Part shown: positions 42,820-52,951 of the stretch, piece by piece | Numbering within the stretch: the stretch's first letter is position 1 | How the letters are laid out: every line of letters begins with the position of its first letter | NCBI RefSeq assembly: GCF_900176595.1 | Contig: NZ_LT838813.1 | Coordinates: forward strand, 2,370,001-2,434,000 | DNA: 64,000 bases | Direction of reading: 5' to 3' | DNA from: Aquiflexum balticum DSM 16537 | Lineage (GTDB): Bacteria; Bacteroidota; Bacteroidia; Cytophagales; Cyclobacteriaceae | Notes under the pieces: generated by a model | What the model was told of the DNA's origin: nothing | Seen by the model: only the letters and a program-made list of their open reading frames with translations | Database searches by the model: none | Translations under genes and position numbers: made by a program

Positions 42820-45540
42820 GTGAAAAAAATATTTCTTTCCCTTCTGATATTGGTTATTGCCGGAATTGGAGGGTTGCTGACCTATAGGTATTTTTTTCAG
42901 GAAAAAAGCAGAAACGCACTGGAGTTGGTATCTTCAGAAGCAATATTTGTTTTTGAAACCTACGAACCTGTAATGGCTTGGAATAAGCTTGTAACTCAAT
43001 CATTTTGGCAAGAATTGTCAGAAATACCTGCCCTTCAGAATTCAGAAAGCAGCCTATTGGTACTGGATAGTTTGGTAGGAAAATCCGGTAACCTGGAAAG
43101 ATTTCTTAAGGGAAATCAACTTTCTGTTTCGTTGCATGCTATAGGAAAAGAAGAGTTTGATTTTTTATTTGTTTTGGCACTGCCGCAGGAAAGGGATTTT
43201 AATATAATCTCAGATTTGGAGGAAGACTTAGCTCAATTAGGTACAGTCTCAACCCGCCAATATAGCAATGTTTCAATCAAGGAATTCAAAAGTGAGAATA
43301 GTGGTAGGGGATTGACCTTTGCTAGAATCGGTAATTTGCAAGTCGCAAGTTCAACGTCTTTCTTGGTGGAGGATGCCATCAGATTTTCTCAAAACAAATC
43401 ATTGCAGGATTTCAAAAGTCATTATGTTGAATTGTTTAAAGCATTGCCCCAACCTCAAGGCTTGGGAGTATTAAGGCTTGGAAGTGCAGGATTGGCAACT
43501 ATGGCCAAAGGTATATCAAAGTTTCAAAGCTCTCTTTTTCTGGATGATTTTTCTCGGAATGATATCTCAGCTAATATTGAGCTCAGATTTGCAGAAGATC
43601 GGGTCGTTTTTGAAGGTAATGCTTTTTTTGGTGTTGATAAAAACAAAGAGTTATTGGTCAATCCGACTCCAAGTATCTCTTATTTTAAAGATTTTATTTC
43701 CAATAGGACAGCTGCTTATTTTCAATACCAGCTAGCAGAAATAAATCAATTGAAAGATCTGATGACGTCGGATTTCCCGTTCAAAAGCACCGTTTTGGGA
43801 GAAATTGAGCATAAACTTATCGAAAATGGATTTATGCAAAATCTGACAGGACATGTAGGCTATATGTTTTTTGAAAAAAATGCTCAGGATGTACAGGATA
43901 AGATTCTGATTTTAAATACCCGGGAAATAGCTGCTCAATTTCAGCTTTTGAAGGATTTCAATGCAAGTCCCGAATCAGGAAATGATTTTTCAGGCTTTGT
44001 TGAAGCCTATCAGGGAAATGAAATCTTAATTGTCCCAACCGATGAATTACCTGCACATTTGTTTAATGGGAATTTCAGTGGTTTTGATGATACCTTCGTG
44101 ACTGCTTTTGGAGATATTCTCGTTTTTGCCAACAGCATTAAAGCTATCAGACTTTTTATAGATGACTATAATAATGACAATACCTGGGGAAAGTCATTGA
44201 AGCATAAAAAACTTCTGGAGGAACTATCATCTGAATCAGCTTATAGATTGGTATTGGACATGCCCAAATTCTGGCTAAATATCCTGGAAATCAGTTCGCC
44301 GAATTGGAAATCATTTTTTCAAAAATATTTACCCCAATTTCAAACTTTTGATAAAGTTCAGCTTAAATTAAATAATAAGGAGAAGCATTATCCGCTAAGT
44401 TTGGATCTTTCTTACACACTCAGTATTCCGAAATCTGAGCAGCAGGTAGTGCTCATCGAAAATTCAACTTTTGGGTTTAGGGAAAATTTAGCTTTCGGGC
44501 CTGTTATTATCCAGAATTTTAATGATAAGAGCGTTGAATTTGTTGTCCAGGATGAATTGAACATTGTCCATTTGATTACTGAGGAAGGAGAGTCCGTTTT
44601 CACCTATGGATTGGATGGGCCTATAATCTCCGATGTTTTTCAACTGGATTATTACAAAAACAATAAACTCCAGCTACTTTTTGCGACGAAAAATTTTATT
44701 TATGGAATGGATCGCTTTGGAGAATTGCTGCCCGGTTTTCCATTCCGCCTCAATCAAAATGAAATCACTCATCTCAATCTATTGGATTATGACAATAATC
44801 AGGATTATAGAATTTTTGTAGCTTCCAACCAAGGGGAGTTGTATTTATTGGATAAGCAGCTAAATCTTCTAGAGGGCTGGAACCCTAAAAATGTCAGTTC
44901 TCCGCTTGCTGTCAAACCTGCCCACCATAGAATAGCTGGAATCGGAGATAGAATGGTCGTAATGACAACCTCCGGTAATCTGTTGTACTTTAATAGGCGG
45001 GGAGACCAACAATTTGGTGGGCCTATACGATTAGGCGAAAGTCTGAGTTCGGATTACATTATTCTTGAAAGAGGAGAAGCTAAGGACAACCGATTGGTGA
45101 CAATAACCAAATCAGGTGAAATAGTAATGGCCAATTTTTCAGGAGAGATTACATATCGAAATCAACTTTTTAGGCCTGATCGTGAAACAGAGTTTCGATT
45201 GATCAAAGACCAAAAGGATGATCGCTACCTTTTTGTAGCTCATGAATACAACCGTATCTCGGTATTAGATGCAAATTATGAGGAGCTTTTTGAAAAGGAT
45301 ATTTTTTCAGACAATCTGGAATTTCAGTTTTTTTCTTTTGGATTGGATAAAAATATTTTTGTGGTAATCGACAAAAACCAGGAGTTTATATATCTCTATG
45401 ATCTAAATGGTGAATTGCTTTCTGCAAGACCTATCAATGGATTTCAAAAAATAGGTATGAAATATTCAGCGGGGAATAATGAATACAATATTTACGTGAT
45501 CCATGGAAACCGGCTTTCAGAATACAAACTTCCCCTTTAG
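42820..45540 (+). CDS. Large membrane-anchored protein of unknown function
   Basis: A 906-residue protein. The N-terminus KKIFLSLLILVIAGIGGLL is a signal anchor or membrane helix; the rest would lie in the periplasm. The first half (about 30-560) resembles DUF3352-type proteins, with an early LVSSEAIFVFETYEP. The second half (about 590-906) has repeating segments such as FATKNFIYGMDRFGELLPGF and VASNQGELYLLDKQLNLLEG, suggesting a beta-propeller. No catalytic motif is recognised. The start is taken as GTG at 42820, since it begins the membrane helix; a TTG at 42787 is the only other option. The gene stands alone. Confidence 0.7.
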   Translation: MKKIFLSLLILVIAGIGGLLTYRYFFQEKSRNALELVSSEAIFVFETYEPVMAWNKLVTQSFWQELSEIPALQNSESSLLVLDSLVGKSGNLERFLKGNQLSVSLHAIGKEEFDFLFVLALPQERDFNIISDLEEDLAQLGTVSTRQYSNVSIKEFKSENSGRGLTFARIGNLQVASSTSFLVEDAIRFSQNKSLQDFKSHYVELFKALPQPQGLGVLRLGSAGLATMAKGISKFQSSLFLDDFSRNDISANIELRFAEDRVVFEGNAFFGVDKNKELLVNPTPSISYFKDFISNRTAAYFQYQLAEINQLKDLMTSDFPFKSTVLGEIEHKLIENGFMQNLTGHVGYMFFEKNAQDVQDKILILNTREIAAQFQLLKDFNASPESGNDFSGFVEAYQGNEILIVPTDELPAHLFNGNFSGFDDTFVTAFGDILVFANSIKAIRLFIDDYNNDNTWGKSLKHKKLLEELSSESAYRLVLDMPKFWLNILEISSPNWKSFFQKYLPQFQTFDKVQLKLNNKEKHYPLSLDLSYTLSIPKSEQQVVLIENSTFGFRENLAFGPVIIQNFNDKSVEFVVQDELNIVHLITEEGESVFTYGLDGPIISDVFQLDYYKNNKLQLLFATKNFIYGMDRFGELLPGFPFRLNQNEITHLNLLDYDNNQDYRIFVASNQGELYLLDKQLNLLEGWNPKNVSSPLAVKPAHHRIAGIGDRMVVMTTSGNLLYFNRRGDQQFGGPIRLGESLSSDYIILERGEAKDNRLVTITKSGEIVMANFSGEITYRNQLFRPDRETEFRLIKDQKDDRYLFVAHEYNRISVLDANYEELFEKDIFSDNLEFQFFSFGLDKNIFVVIDKNQEFIYLYDLNGELLSARPINGFQKIGMKYSAGNNEYNIYVIHGNRLSEYKLPL

Positions 45541-45620
45541 AATTGAATTCCGCTTAGGGGGGAATTACCCATTGGTTCATTTTCTTTTGAATTTACTTAT
45601 CCCAAACAAAAGGATATTGT

Positions 45621-45628
45621 TAGTTTTG
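45621..45628 (+). promoter_or_regulatory. Possible -7 element for the MscS gene
   Basis: TAGTTTTG matches TAnnTTTG. Transcription would start near 45635, 15 bases before the ATG. No -33 TTTG at the right spacing was found. Confidence 0.3.
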
Positions 45629-45649
45629 CTTTCGAATTAAATAATTGAG

Positions 45650-47317
45650 ATGAATAGGTATATTAAATTAGTTTATATTATTTTTTTAGTATTAGGTGGG
45701 TCGGGGAATTTATTTTCCCAGGTAATTCTTGATGAAAAACAGGTTCCCATAGATATCAAGAACTACCATAATTTAAATACCCCCTATACAACTACACTGA
45801 CGTTTTTTTATAACCTTGCTGAAGATAATTATGATCCCAAATCAGCTGCTGAGGCTTTGAGGCTTTCAGAAGCCAATCTTCCCAATGCCGAAAAGTTAGC
45901 TGTCAAGCTCAAGCAGGTTTTTGATGGGAATGGTGTCATAGTCAGGATATCTGAAATACCCAATGATCCGGATTACATTGATACGGTATACAGTGATCAG
46001 GCGAAATATTTTTTTGATACCAAGAATCTTCCTTTGGTGTACCTGGAAAAAATAGGAGAAGAATGGAAATTCAGTTCTCTGACAGTTTCGCAGATAGAGA
46101 AAATGCACCAAGAGACTTATCCCTATGGAACTGACAGGTTATTGAACTTCCTGCCCAAATTGGGAAATCAGATGTATTTCGGCCTGCATTTTTGGCAATT
46201 GGCTGGCATGTTTCTCCTTATCTTGGTTCTGTTCCTTTCCCATAAACTCATGACCCTCTTGTTGGACAGGGGCCTGCTATACTTGATGAATAAATTAGGC
46301 TATGGCTATGTGGGTAAGACCTATTTGCTACCTGTAGCAAGGGTTACAAGTATTTATTTGATTGTAGTCCTCTCTTCTTTGTTTATTCGATTGCTTCAAT
46401 TACCGATTGAGGTGGTTGCATTTGTTCTGAAGGTATTGAATGCAGCCAAGCCCTTTGTTATCACTATAGTCTTTTACAAAATTGTGGACATCGTGGCTAT
46501 GTATTTTTCAAAATTGGCCGATAAAACAGAATCTACCCTTGATGATCAATTGGTTCCATTGATCAGAAAAACGCTTAAGGCTCTGGTGGTAATTGTCGGT
46601 ACTTTATTTGTGCTCAAAGAAGGGCTTGAAGTGGATATAGTTCCGTTTTTGACAGGGTTGTCCATAGGTGGTTTGGCATTCGCTTTGGCGGCACAGGATA
46701 CCATTAAGAATTTCTTTGGTTCCATCATGATCTTTATAGATAAACCATTCCAGGTTGGAGATTGGATTACCTCAGGAGATGTGGACGGCACCGTTGAGGA
46801 AGTTGGATTCCGTTCGACAAGGGTTAGGACCTTCAGAAATTCGGTCATGTATATTCCCAATGGAAAAATTGCGGATGCCACCATCGATAATCACGGACTT
46901 AGACAGTATAGAAGATTTTACACCACTTTGACAGTGACCTATGATACACCGCCCCAACTGATGGAGGTGTTTGTGGAAGGATTGAGGAAAATCGTTGAAA
47001 ACCATCCTGACACCAGGAAGGACGGGTACCACATTTATTTCAATAATCTATCAAGCTATAGTCAGGATATCATGTTTTATATTTTTTTTGAAGTGCCGAA
47101 TTGGGCAGAAGAATTAAGGTGCAAACATGAAATTTTAGTCTCTATTGTAAAGTTGGCCAAAAATCTTGGGGTGAGATTTGCCTTCCCGACACAAACACTT
47201 CACATGGAAGATTTCCCCGGTAAAAACACACTCGTTCCTTCTTATCATCAAGATTCATCTGTTTATAAAGGAAAACTGCAAGAGTTCATTGCCAAAGAAC
47301 TTACTAGGAAAGAATAA
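45650..47317 (+). CDS. MscS-family mechanosensitive channel
   Basis: A 555-residue MscS-type channel. A signal peptide (YIIFLVLGGSGNLFSQ) and a ~150-residue periplasmic domain come first, then membrane helices at about 180-200, 220-245, 255-280 and 305-325. The pore helix and MscS core are seen as FLTGLSIGGLAFALAAQDTI followed by KNFFGSIMIFIDKPFQVGDW. The C-terminal beta and alpha/beta cap is also present. The long extra domain is unlike E. coli MscS (286 residues) and is typical for larger paralogues. It relieves osmotic pressure by inference. Confidence 0.9.
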   Translation: MNRYIKLVYIIFLVLGGSGNLFSQVILDEKQVPIDIKNYHNLNTPYTTTLTFFYNLAEDNYDPKSAAEALRLSEANLPNAEKLAVKLKQVFDGNGVIVRISEIPNDPDYIDTVYSDQAKYFFDTKNLPLVYLEKIGEEWKFSSLTVSQIEKMHQETYPYGTDRLLNFLPKLGNQMYFGLHFWQLAGMFLLILVLFLSHKLMTLLLDRGLLYLMNKLGYGYVGKTYLLPVARVTSIYLIVVLSSLFIRLLQLPIEVVAFVLKVLNAAKPFVITIVFYKIVDIVAMYFSKLADKTESTLDDQLVPLIRKTLKALVVIVGTLFVLKEGLEVDIVPFLTGLSIGGLAFALAAQDTIKNFFGSIMIFIDKPFQVGDWITSGDVDGTVEEVGFRSTRVRTFRNSVMYIPNGKIADATIDNHGLRQYRRFYTTLTVTYDTPPQLMEVFVEGLRKIVENHPDTRKDGYHIYFNNLSSYSQDIMFYIFFEVPNWAEELRCKHEILVSIVKLAKNLGVRFAFPTQTLHMEDFPGKNTLVPSYHQDSSVYKGKLQEFIAKELTRKE

Positions 47318-47406
47318 CCTACAAACCCAGATTAATTCGATACTTGGGGTTAAAATTCCTTATCATATTTTCTTAAGTCAGGCTTAAACTTCCAAGTCCA
47401 AAAAAA

Positions 47407-49041
47407 TCAATCATGTATTGTAAGAGGGATCTTGAGAAATTCTAAAACACCACCTTCGCCAACCTTACTGATTAAAGCTTCATATTCACCTTTTATTTCA
47501 GATGTATAAAAAAGTAAATTATCGGACGAAGTACCTTGGTAATTCCAGTATAAAGTGGATCTGAAATCAGGGAAATTCGGATCTTCAAGATTGTCGTTGA
47601 AATGTGGGGAAGGTAATTTTCTTGGCTTTTGTATTTCAGTGTAATTGAAATACAAGGCGTGTTCTGGTAGCTCAAATCCACCAAAGTCATTTTCAAACGA
47701 AGAGAAGCTGATGACACCTGAAAATTTATCATCATTCAATATAAATTCTCTGGTCAATACCTCCAATCTTTGGATATTCTTTGGGTCAAACTCGGCCAAA
47801 TCATCTACATCAAAAACAGGCATCGCATCAATTATGATAAGTGGATTTTCTTCAAAAACAGAATTTAAAGGATTATTCAAAACTTTAAACAGGGTTTTTT
47901 TATCCTGCCTTCTGACCCAAACTTCCGGGACATATTCCTTTAACGTTGTTGAAATATTGTCAAACCTGTTATAATCATTCAAATAATAGGTTCTATCCGC
48001 TAAAAAACCTGCAACTACCGGATTGAACTCAGAGGAGGTTACTTCATAAAAATAGGAGTTAACTTGGGACGAGGTAATGAGATCTTGAAGAAAAGGTTTA
48101 TCTTTTTCCTCAATCACCAAATCCGGAAACACAAAATCATCTTGGAATTCAAATTCGAGAAAAGGGGATTTGGGAGTCAAATTGAGTTGTTTCTCGATAT
48201 TTGAAGACTGAATGATGAAGAAGTCATAGTCTTTCAAGGCCCCCAGCTCAAAAAACAAATCTCCTTTTTCATTTGGCTTTGCTGAAATTAATATTGATTG
48301 ACCGCCATGCGCTGATAAAAAGAAAGTTTCTGTAGTATCAATCTCAGGATTTAGGTTTTTTGCCCAGATAATATGCCCAAAAGGTTCAGGAATAATATTC
48401 TCCGGATCTAATGGTTTTTTATAGATCCTTCTATCCGAATAGCCTTGAAAAGATTCTGGCAAATAAGGGTTTTTCAACGAAACTGAAATTGAAAATGGGT
48501 TTGAGATTTCAGATTCAGGTAAGGGTATGATAACCTCAGCATTTGGATTTATTTGTTTCCTGTCCGACAATTCTGCAAATACTGGCTTTTTGAACCCATT
48601 GTCATCGTTTATATTCCGTGAGTTTTGTTTTTTTGGAGGTTTGTTTGGATTGATCACGGTGATAAACTGGTTGAAAACACCCGAATTTTCGCCAAATGGA
48701 CTGATTCTCGTATAAAATCTGAAAAGGTAATGATCCGAATTAAGCTGGGTAGGTATTTCCAGATAACCTTCTGAACTGCCGGCTTCAAGGTTTAAGATGG
48801 TTTGGGCTACTGCTTGGCCATTTTTATCTACCAATTCTGCATAGGCAATTTTAGAATAGATTTTTTTATCTACTCCAGTGGCAAGAACTGAAAACCAAAC
48901 ACTTTCACCGGCTACAACAATATTTTTGGATATATGTGCAGAAACGATTTCGTTGACAGGGGTTTGTGCAGAAACAATCCCGGAATAGTTTGCAATTATT
49001 AATGCGAAAAGAATCAGAACAATTTTCCTTATATCCTTCAT
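47407..49041 (-). CDS. Secreted MG2-like protein with an orphan TonB plug-like segment
   Basis: A 544-residue secreted protein. The signal peptide is IVLILFALIIANYSGIVSAQ. The first domain (about 35-135) looks like the MG2 domain of alpha-2-macroglobulin-type proteins (NIVVAGESVWFSVLATG, then DHYLFRFYTR). Near residues 399-450 is PLIIIDAMPVFDVDDL followed by DPKNIQRLEVLTREF, which reads like the plug domain of SusC-type TonB receptors, but no beta-barrel follows. It is last in the operon with the TonB receptor and the DUF4249 lipoprotein. The start at 49041 is used because the one at 49056 overlaps the neighbouring stop. Role: probably an accessory in substrate uptake. Confidence 0.7.
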   Translation of the reverse strand: MKDIRKIVLILFALIIANYSGIVSAQTPVNEIVSAHISKNIVVAGESVWFSVLATGVDKKIYSKIAYAELVDKNGQAVAQTILNLEAGSSEGYLEIPTQLNSDHYLFRFYTRISPFGENSGVFNQFITVINPNKPPKKQNSRNINDDNGFKKPVFAELSDRKQINPNAEVIIPLPESEISNPFSISVSLKNPYLPESFQGYSDRRIYKKPLDPENIIPEPFGHIIWAKNLNPEIDTTETFFLSAHGGQSILISAKPNEKGDLFFELGALKDYDFFIIQSSNIEKQLNLTPKSPFLEFEFQDDFVFPDLVIEEKDKPFLQDLITSSQVNSYFYEVTSSEFNPVVAGFLADRTYYLNDYNRFDNISTTLKEYVPEVWVRRQDKKTLFKVLNNPLNSVFEENPLIIIDAMPVFDVDDLAEFDPKNIQRLEVLTREFILNDDKFSGVISFSSFENDFGGFELPEHALYFNYTEIQKPRKLPSPHFNDNLEDPNFPDFRSTLYWNYQGTSSDNLLFYTSEIKGEYEALISKVGEGGVLEFLKIPLTIHD

Positions 49042-49043
49042 AA

Positions 49044-50201
49044 TCAATCCTCCCAAAAATCAGGTCTAACTGTTGTTCCTCTTAGGGTGCAGTCTGCACA
49101 TCTTGTCTCTGCGGCCTGGAAACCTAAAATAATCAAGTCATTGTTGACTTGAACAACAGGTAGTCTATTTGGACTTGAAAATTCAAGTTCATAATCACTT
49201 GGAGGGATTGTGTCTCTAAAAATCTCGCATCTGGCATAATCCTCTATAAATACAGGCCAAGGTCTAAGTTCATCAACATTGATATAGTGGCGTTTTTCAC
49301 TTGATTTACCCATACTGACAAATCCAATAGCTGCAGGATCTTTTGGATCGACAGGACTGATGTTCCCCTTGATCAAGGAAGGTAATGGGCTGAAAATGCC
49401 TCCGATATCTTCCGTGTTCTTTCTCATAATTTCCCAAAAATCAAAAGCCTCCTTACTCAATACCCTCTGCCTAACATTGATACTATAGCGCTGCATTAAT
49501 TTTTCCGAAAGATTTGGAATAAAAACCAACTCCCTCTCATTGACCAAATAATCCGAAAATCTTGATGAATTTTCCAAAACAATCCGATTTACTTTATTTT
49601 CATTCCAGCATAAATGTATGTTTTGATCAGGCCTTCTCAAATCAATTTGTTTGGTTTGCGGATTAAAGATAAATGATGATGGAAATGCGGCCCTGAATAT
49701 CCAGGTTTCTTCATAGTCCCAAATAAAGTACACGGCATTTTCATTCCCCCGTGCACTCACGAATAATTGAACACCATCTTCATTACGGTTAAATCCGATT
49801 TCGGTAATCTCCGGGCTTTCCAGAGGAAAAATGGGATCTGATATATAAGCTTCATTACCTCTGAGAGTTATCTGAAGGCGATAGCTTATAGCAGTATTGA
49901 ATGACCCTGTCAACGAATAGGTACCCGGTTCTTTTTCGAAAAAACTCCAAGATTCTCCTGTTTCAGAAAGCAATGTGATATATGCCCCGGTTTCTACCCT
50001 TATTGGATCTTGGGAATTGATCGGATTAGTCCTGCTTAACCGAATAATGGACTCATTGGATGCAGTTTCGATGTATCCCTCTATCACCAACAGGTTACTA
50101 TCCTGAAATGAAACTTCAGGTTCAAAAGGGTCCCTGCAACTAGAAAGTGCAGTGAAAAAAAGAAAGAGGACTATTATTTGGGAATATCTTCTTTTCATCA
50201 A
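49044..50201 (-). CDS. DUF4249 lipoprotein
   Basis: A 385-residue outer-membrane lipoprotein of the DUF4249 family. The lipobox is LSSC in FTALSSCRDPFEPEV, where the early CRDPFEPE is a family hallmark. Members are found next to TonB-dependent receptors with a carboxypeptidase-like N-terminal domain, as here, and are thought to act like SusD as surface partners, though this is not proven. A Cys-rich end is present: RCADCTLRGTTVRPDFWED. Its ATG overlaps the stop of the receptor gene (ATGA). Confidence 0.87.
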   Translation of the reverse strand: MMKRRYSQIIVLFLFFTALSSCRDPFEPEVSFQDSNLLVIEGYIETASNESIIRLSRTNPINSQDPIRVETGAYITLLSETGESWSFFEKEPGTYSLTGSFNTAISYRLQITLRGNEAYISDPIFPLESPEITEIGFNRNEDGVQLFVSARGNENAVYFIWDYEETWIFRAAFPSSFIFNPQTKQIDLRRPDQNIHLCWNENKVNRIVLENSSRFSDYLVNERELVFIPNLSEKLMQRYSINVRQRVLSKEAFDFWEIMRKNTEDIGGIFSPLPSLIKGNISPVDPKDPAAIGFVSMGKSSEKRHYINVDELRPWPVFIEDYARCEIFRDTIPPSDYELEFSSPNRLPVVQVNNDLIILGFQAAETRCADCTLRGTTVRPDFWED

Positions 50202-52951
50202 ATCCTGAAATTATAAGTGATAAATGGTATTGGATTGGCAAATATGGAAAGTTGGTAGCCTTGAAGGATGCCGTTGACAGGTGTATAATAGACGGAATAA
50301 GGATTACGTCTTCCCAATAGATTGTAAACACCCACAGACCATGATGAATGGGCCAGTTTACGGATTTTGTGGTTTCCTTCTATATTGAATGAAAGATCTA
50401 CTCTGAAATAATCCGGAATCCGATAAGCATTTCTATCTGAGAAATATACCCTTTCTGACCCCCCGTAATCGAATTTGGCGACAGGTAATGTAATCGGCCT
50501 ACCCGTACTGTAATTTGCGTTTAATGAAGCACTGAACCTTTTACTCAATTCGTAATTTCCTACGAGTCCTGCATTATGGGGCTGATCAAAATTATTGGGA
50601 TACCAATTTCCGTCATTTATTTTTTCGGCAGTTTCATCCTCAGCTGTACGGAGTAATGACCTGGAGTAGGTGTAGCTTATCCATCCATTCAGCTTGCCCG
50701 TATTTTTTTTGAGCAAAATTTCTGCACCATATGCCCTTCCCTCAGTTCGGAGTACTTGTTGTTCAATGGCATTATTCAATATTAAAGTGGCTCCCGATCT
50801 GAAATCCACTAGATTTTGCATACTCCTGTGGTAAGTTTCCACAGAAAACTCGTATTTATCTATTCTTAGATTCCTGTAATAACCCACAGAAATCTGATTC
50901 CCCCATTGTGGAAGAATATTTGGGTCACTGAGCTTCCAGGTATCTGTTGGCGCTATCGCGGCATTATTGGTCATCAAATGGATAAACTGTCTGCTTGTAT
51001 TGTATCCCGCTTTGATGGAAGAAATATTATTCAGGATATACCGCCCGGATATCCTGAATTCAGGTCCATGATTGGTACTGATGGTTTCACCTCTGCCAAA
51101 GGTTTTTTCACCGATAAGAGTTGAAGAGGAAATGGGCTGTCCCGGTTCATATAGCCTTTGCGTGTTGGGCCCGAGAAACTGATAAAACACGTATCTGGCA
51201 CCATAATTCAATGAAATCCTATCGTTTATATCAAAATCATCTCCGATATGTATTGAGGTTTCGAGTGCACGTTCAGTGTTTACGGTTTCGCCAATAACTA
51301 CGGATTCGGATCCGACAGGAGAAAGGTAGCCAGGGTTTAATTCATATCTGATACTGTGTACACCAAAATTCAATTTGTGCCTATCATCATATTCATAAAC
51401 AAAATTGGCTTTTACAAAATCCTGTCTGAGATCAAATCCAAGGTCAAAGGAATTTGGAGGATTTTCTCTTCCTTCTATACTGTATTTATATTCATCCCTT
51501 CCAAGGACCAATTCCATTTCCATTTTTTCATTGAAATAATGTAGCCAGGAAAGATTGACATTTTGGTTCTGATATTGGAATAGGGTATCCCTGTCAAAAC
51601 TAAAGTCATCACTGCTCAGGTAAGAATTGAGTCGGATAGTATTTTTTGGGTTGATTTTATGGGCTATATTGAAATTGAAATCATAAAAGGAAGCCCTTCC
51701 GTTTTGAAAATCGGTATTCTCTTCCAATACATTCAGGAGCCAATCAGAGTAAGTTGCCCTACCGCCTACAATGAAAGTAGTGTTTTCTCCAATTGGTCCT
51801 TCCACTGTCAGTCTTCCGGTAAGTAATCCAATCCCTCCGGAAACTTTTATTTTTTCCTCATTCCCATATTTTGCATTGACGTCCAAAACAGAAGAAAGTC
51901 TACCTCCATATTTAGTCGGAATTCCGGCTTTGTATAAATCTACAGATTCCACTACGTCGGGATTAAACGCGGAAAAAATACCAAAAAGATGAGAAGGATT
52001 GTATATGGTGGAATGGTTGAACAAAATGAGGTTTTGGTCGGCAGCACCGCCGCGCACATTAAATCCCACACTTGCTTCGCCGACCGTCTGCACGCCCGGC
52101 AAAGTCAATATACTTCGAATGATATCCACTTCGCCCAAAACCGCAGGCAGCCTTTTCATGGTTTCAATATTCAGCTTTTGGACACCCATTTCAGGTCGGG
52201 AGATATTTGCCATTTTTTCGGAATTAACCACCACTTCCGATAGGCTGATCACATTTTCTTCAATAGAGATATCAAGAATTCCATCCCCCTGAAGACTGAT
52301 TTGCCTCTGTTCCACAAATCCGCCAAGATTTTGGATGAAAAGAGAGTGACGTCCAACTGGCAGTCGAATTTGAAATTCTCCATTTTCATTGGTGATGGCA
52401 CGGGTAAAATTCACCTTCTCAAATACAACAGCACCAAAAACAGGATTTCCGGTTTCCAAGCCAGTCACCTTTCCTTTTAGGAATGCTTCTTTATTTGATG
52501 AAGATGTACCGATTACATATAATTTATTTCTGGAATATGTCCTTTCTACATCTGCCAGTCTTTGAGCACTATCCAAGTCATTTTCTGAAAGTATTGGTTT
52601 GAAAAAACTTTCAGGTAATGTCAAATTCAACGGTTTTTCTTTGGTAATGAAAACTCTTTTGTTCTCATCAATTACAAATTTGAATTCAGTATTATCGAAT
52701 ATTCCTCCAAGCACTTGTTCAAGCGTATTTTCCTTGGCACTGATGTTGACCTGAAGATCTGCAGTTTCATTTTGTGAAAAGTAAAACCGAAAGGAGGTAG
52801 AGGACTCAATTTGTTGAACAAATCGCGTAAATGGTATTCCTGCAAATAGGCCATTGATTTTCTCAGCATCATTTGATTTGGATACCTGACCTTTTGCAAA
52901 AGGAAGAAACAACCCAAATACAATTATCAGGAGTAAAAATTTTCTTTTCAT
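50198..52951 (-). CDS. TonB-dependent outer membrane receptor with STN domain
   Basis: A 917-residue receptor. After the signal peptide come an STN domain (about 30-105, INGLFAGIPFTRFVQQIESS), a carboxypeptidase-like beta module (157-234, LKGKVTGLETGNPVFGAVVF), the plug (about 265-370, VDIIRSILTLPGVQTVGEAS then FNVRGGAADQNLILFN) and a 22-strand-type barrel to the C-terminus. STN domains usually signal to a FecR/sigma pair, but none is adjacent. Substrate unknown; companions DUF4249 and MG2-plug suggest a peptide, polymer or metal complex. Overlaps its neighbours on both sides by four bases. Confidence 0.93.
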   Translation of the reverse strand: MKRKFLLLIIVFGLFLPFAKGQVSKSNDAEKINGLFAGIPFTRFVQQIESSTSFRFYFSQNETADLQVNISAKENTLEQVLGGIFDNTEFKFVIDENKRVFITKEKPLNLTLPESFFKPILSENDLDSAQRLADVERTYSRNKLYVIGTSSSNKEAFLKGKVTGLETGNPVFGAVVFEKVNFTRAITNENGEFQIRLPVGRHSLFIQNLGGFVEQRQISLQGDGILDISIEENVISLSEVVVNSEKMANISRPEMGVQKLNIETMKRLPAVLGEVDIIRSILTLPGVQTVGEASVGFNVRGGAADQNLILFNHSTIYNPSHLFGIFSAFNPDVVESVDLYKAGIPTKYGGRLSSVLDVNAKYGNEEKIKVSGGIGLLTGRLTVEGPIGENTTFIVGGRATYSDWLLNVLEENTDFQNGRASFYDFNFNIAHKINPKNTIRLNSYLSSDDFSFDRDTLFQYQNQNVNLSWLHYFNEKMEMELVLGRDEYKYSIEGRENPPNSFDLGFDLRQDFVKANFVYEYDDRHKLNFGVHSIRYELNPGYLSPVGSESVVIGETVNTERALETSIHIGDDFDINDRISLNYGARYVFYQFLGPNTQRLYEPGQPISSSTLIGEKTFGRGETISTNHGPEFRISGRYILNNISSIKAGYNTSRQFIHLMTNNAAIAPTDTWKLSDPNILPQWGNQISVGYYRNLRIDKYEFSVETYHRSMQNLVDFRSGATLILNNAIEQQVLRTEGRAYGAEILLKKNTGKLNGWISYTYSRSLLRTAEDETAEKINDGNWYPNNFDQPHNAGLVGNYELSKRFSASLNANYSTGRPITLPVAKFDYGGSERVYFSDRNAYRIPDYFRVDLSFNIEGNHKIRKLAHSSWSVGVYNLLGRRNPYSVYYTPVNGILQGYQLSIFANPIPFITYNFRI

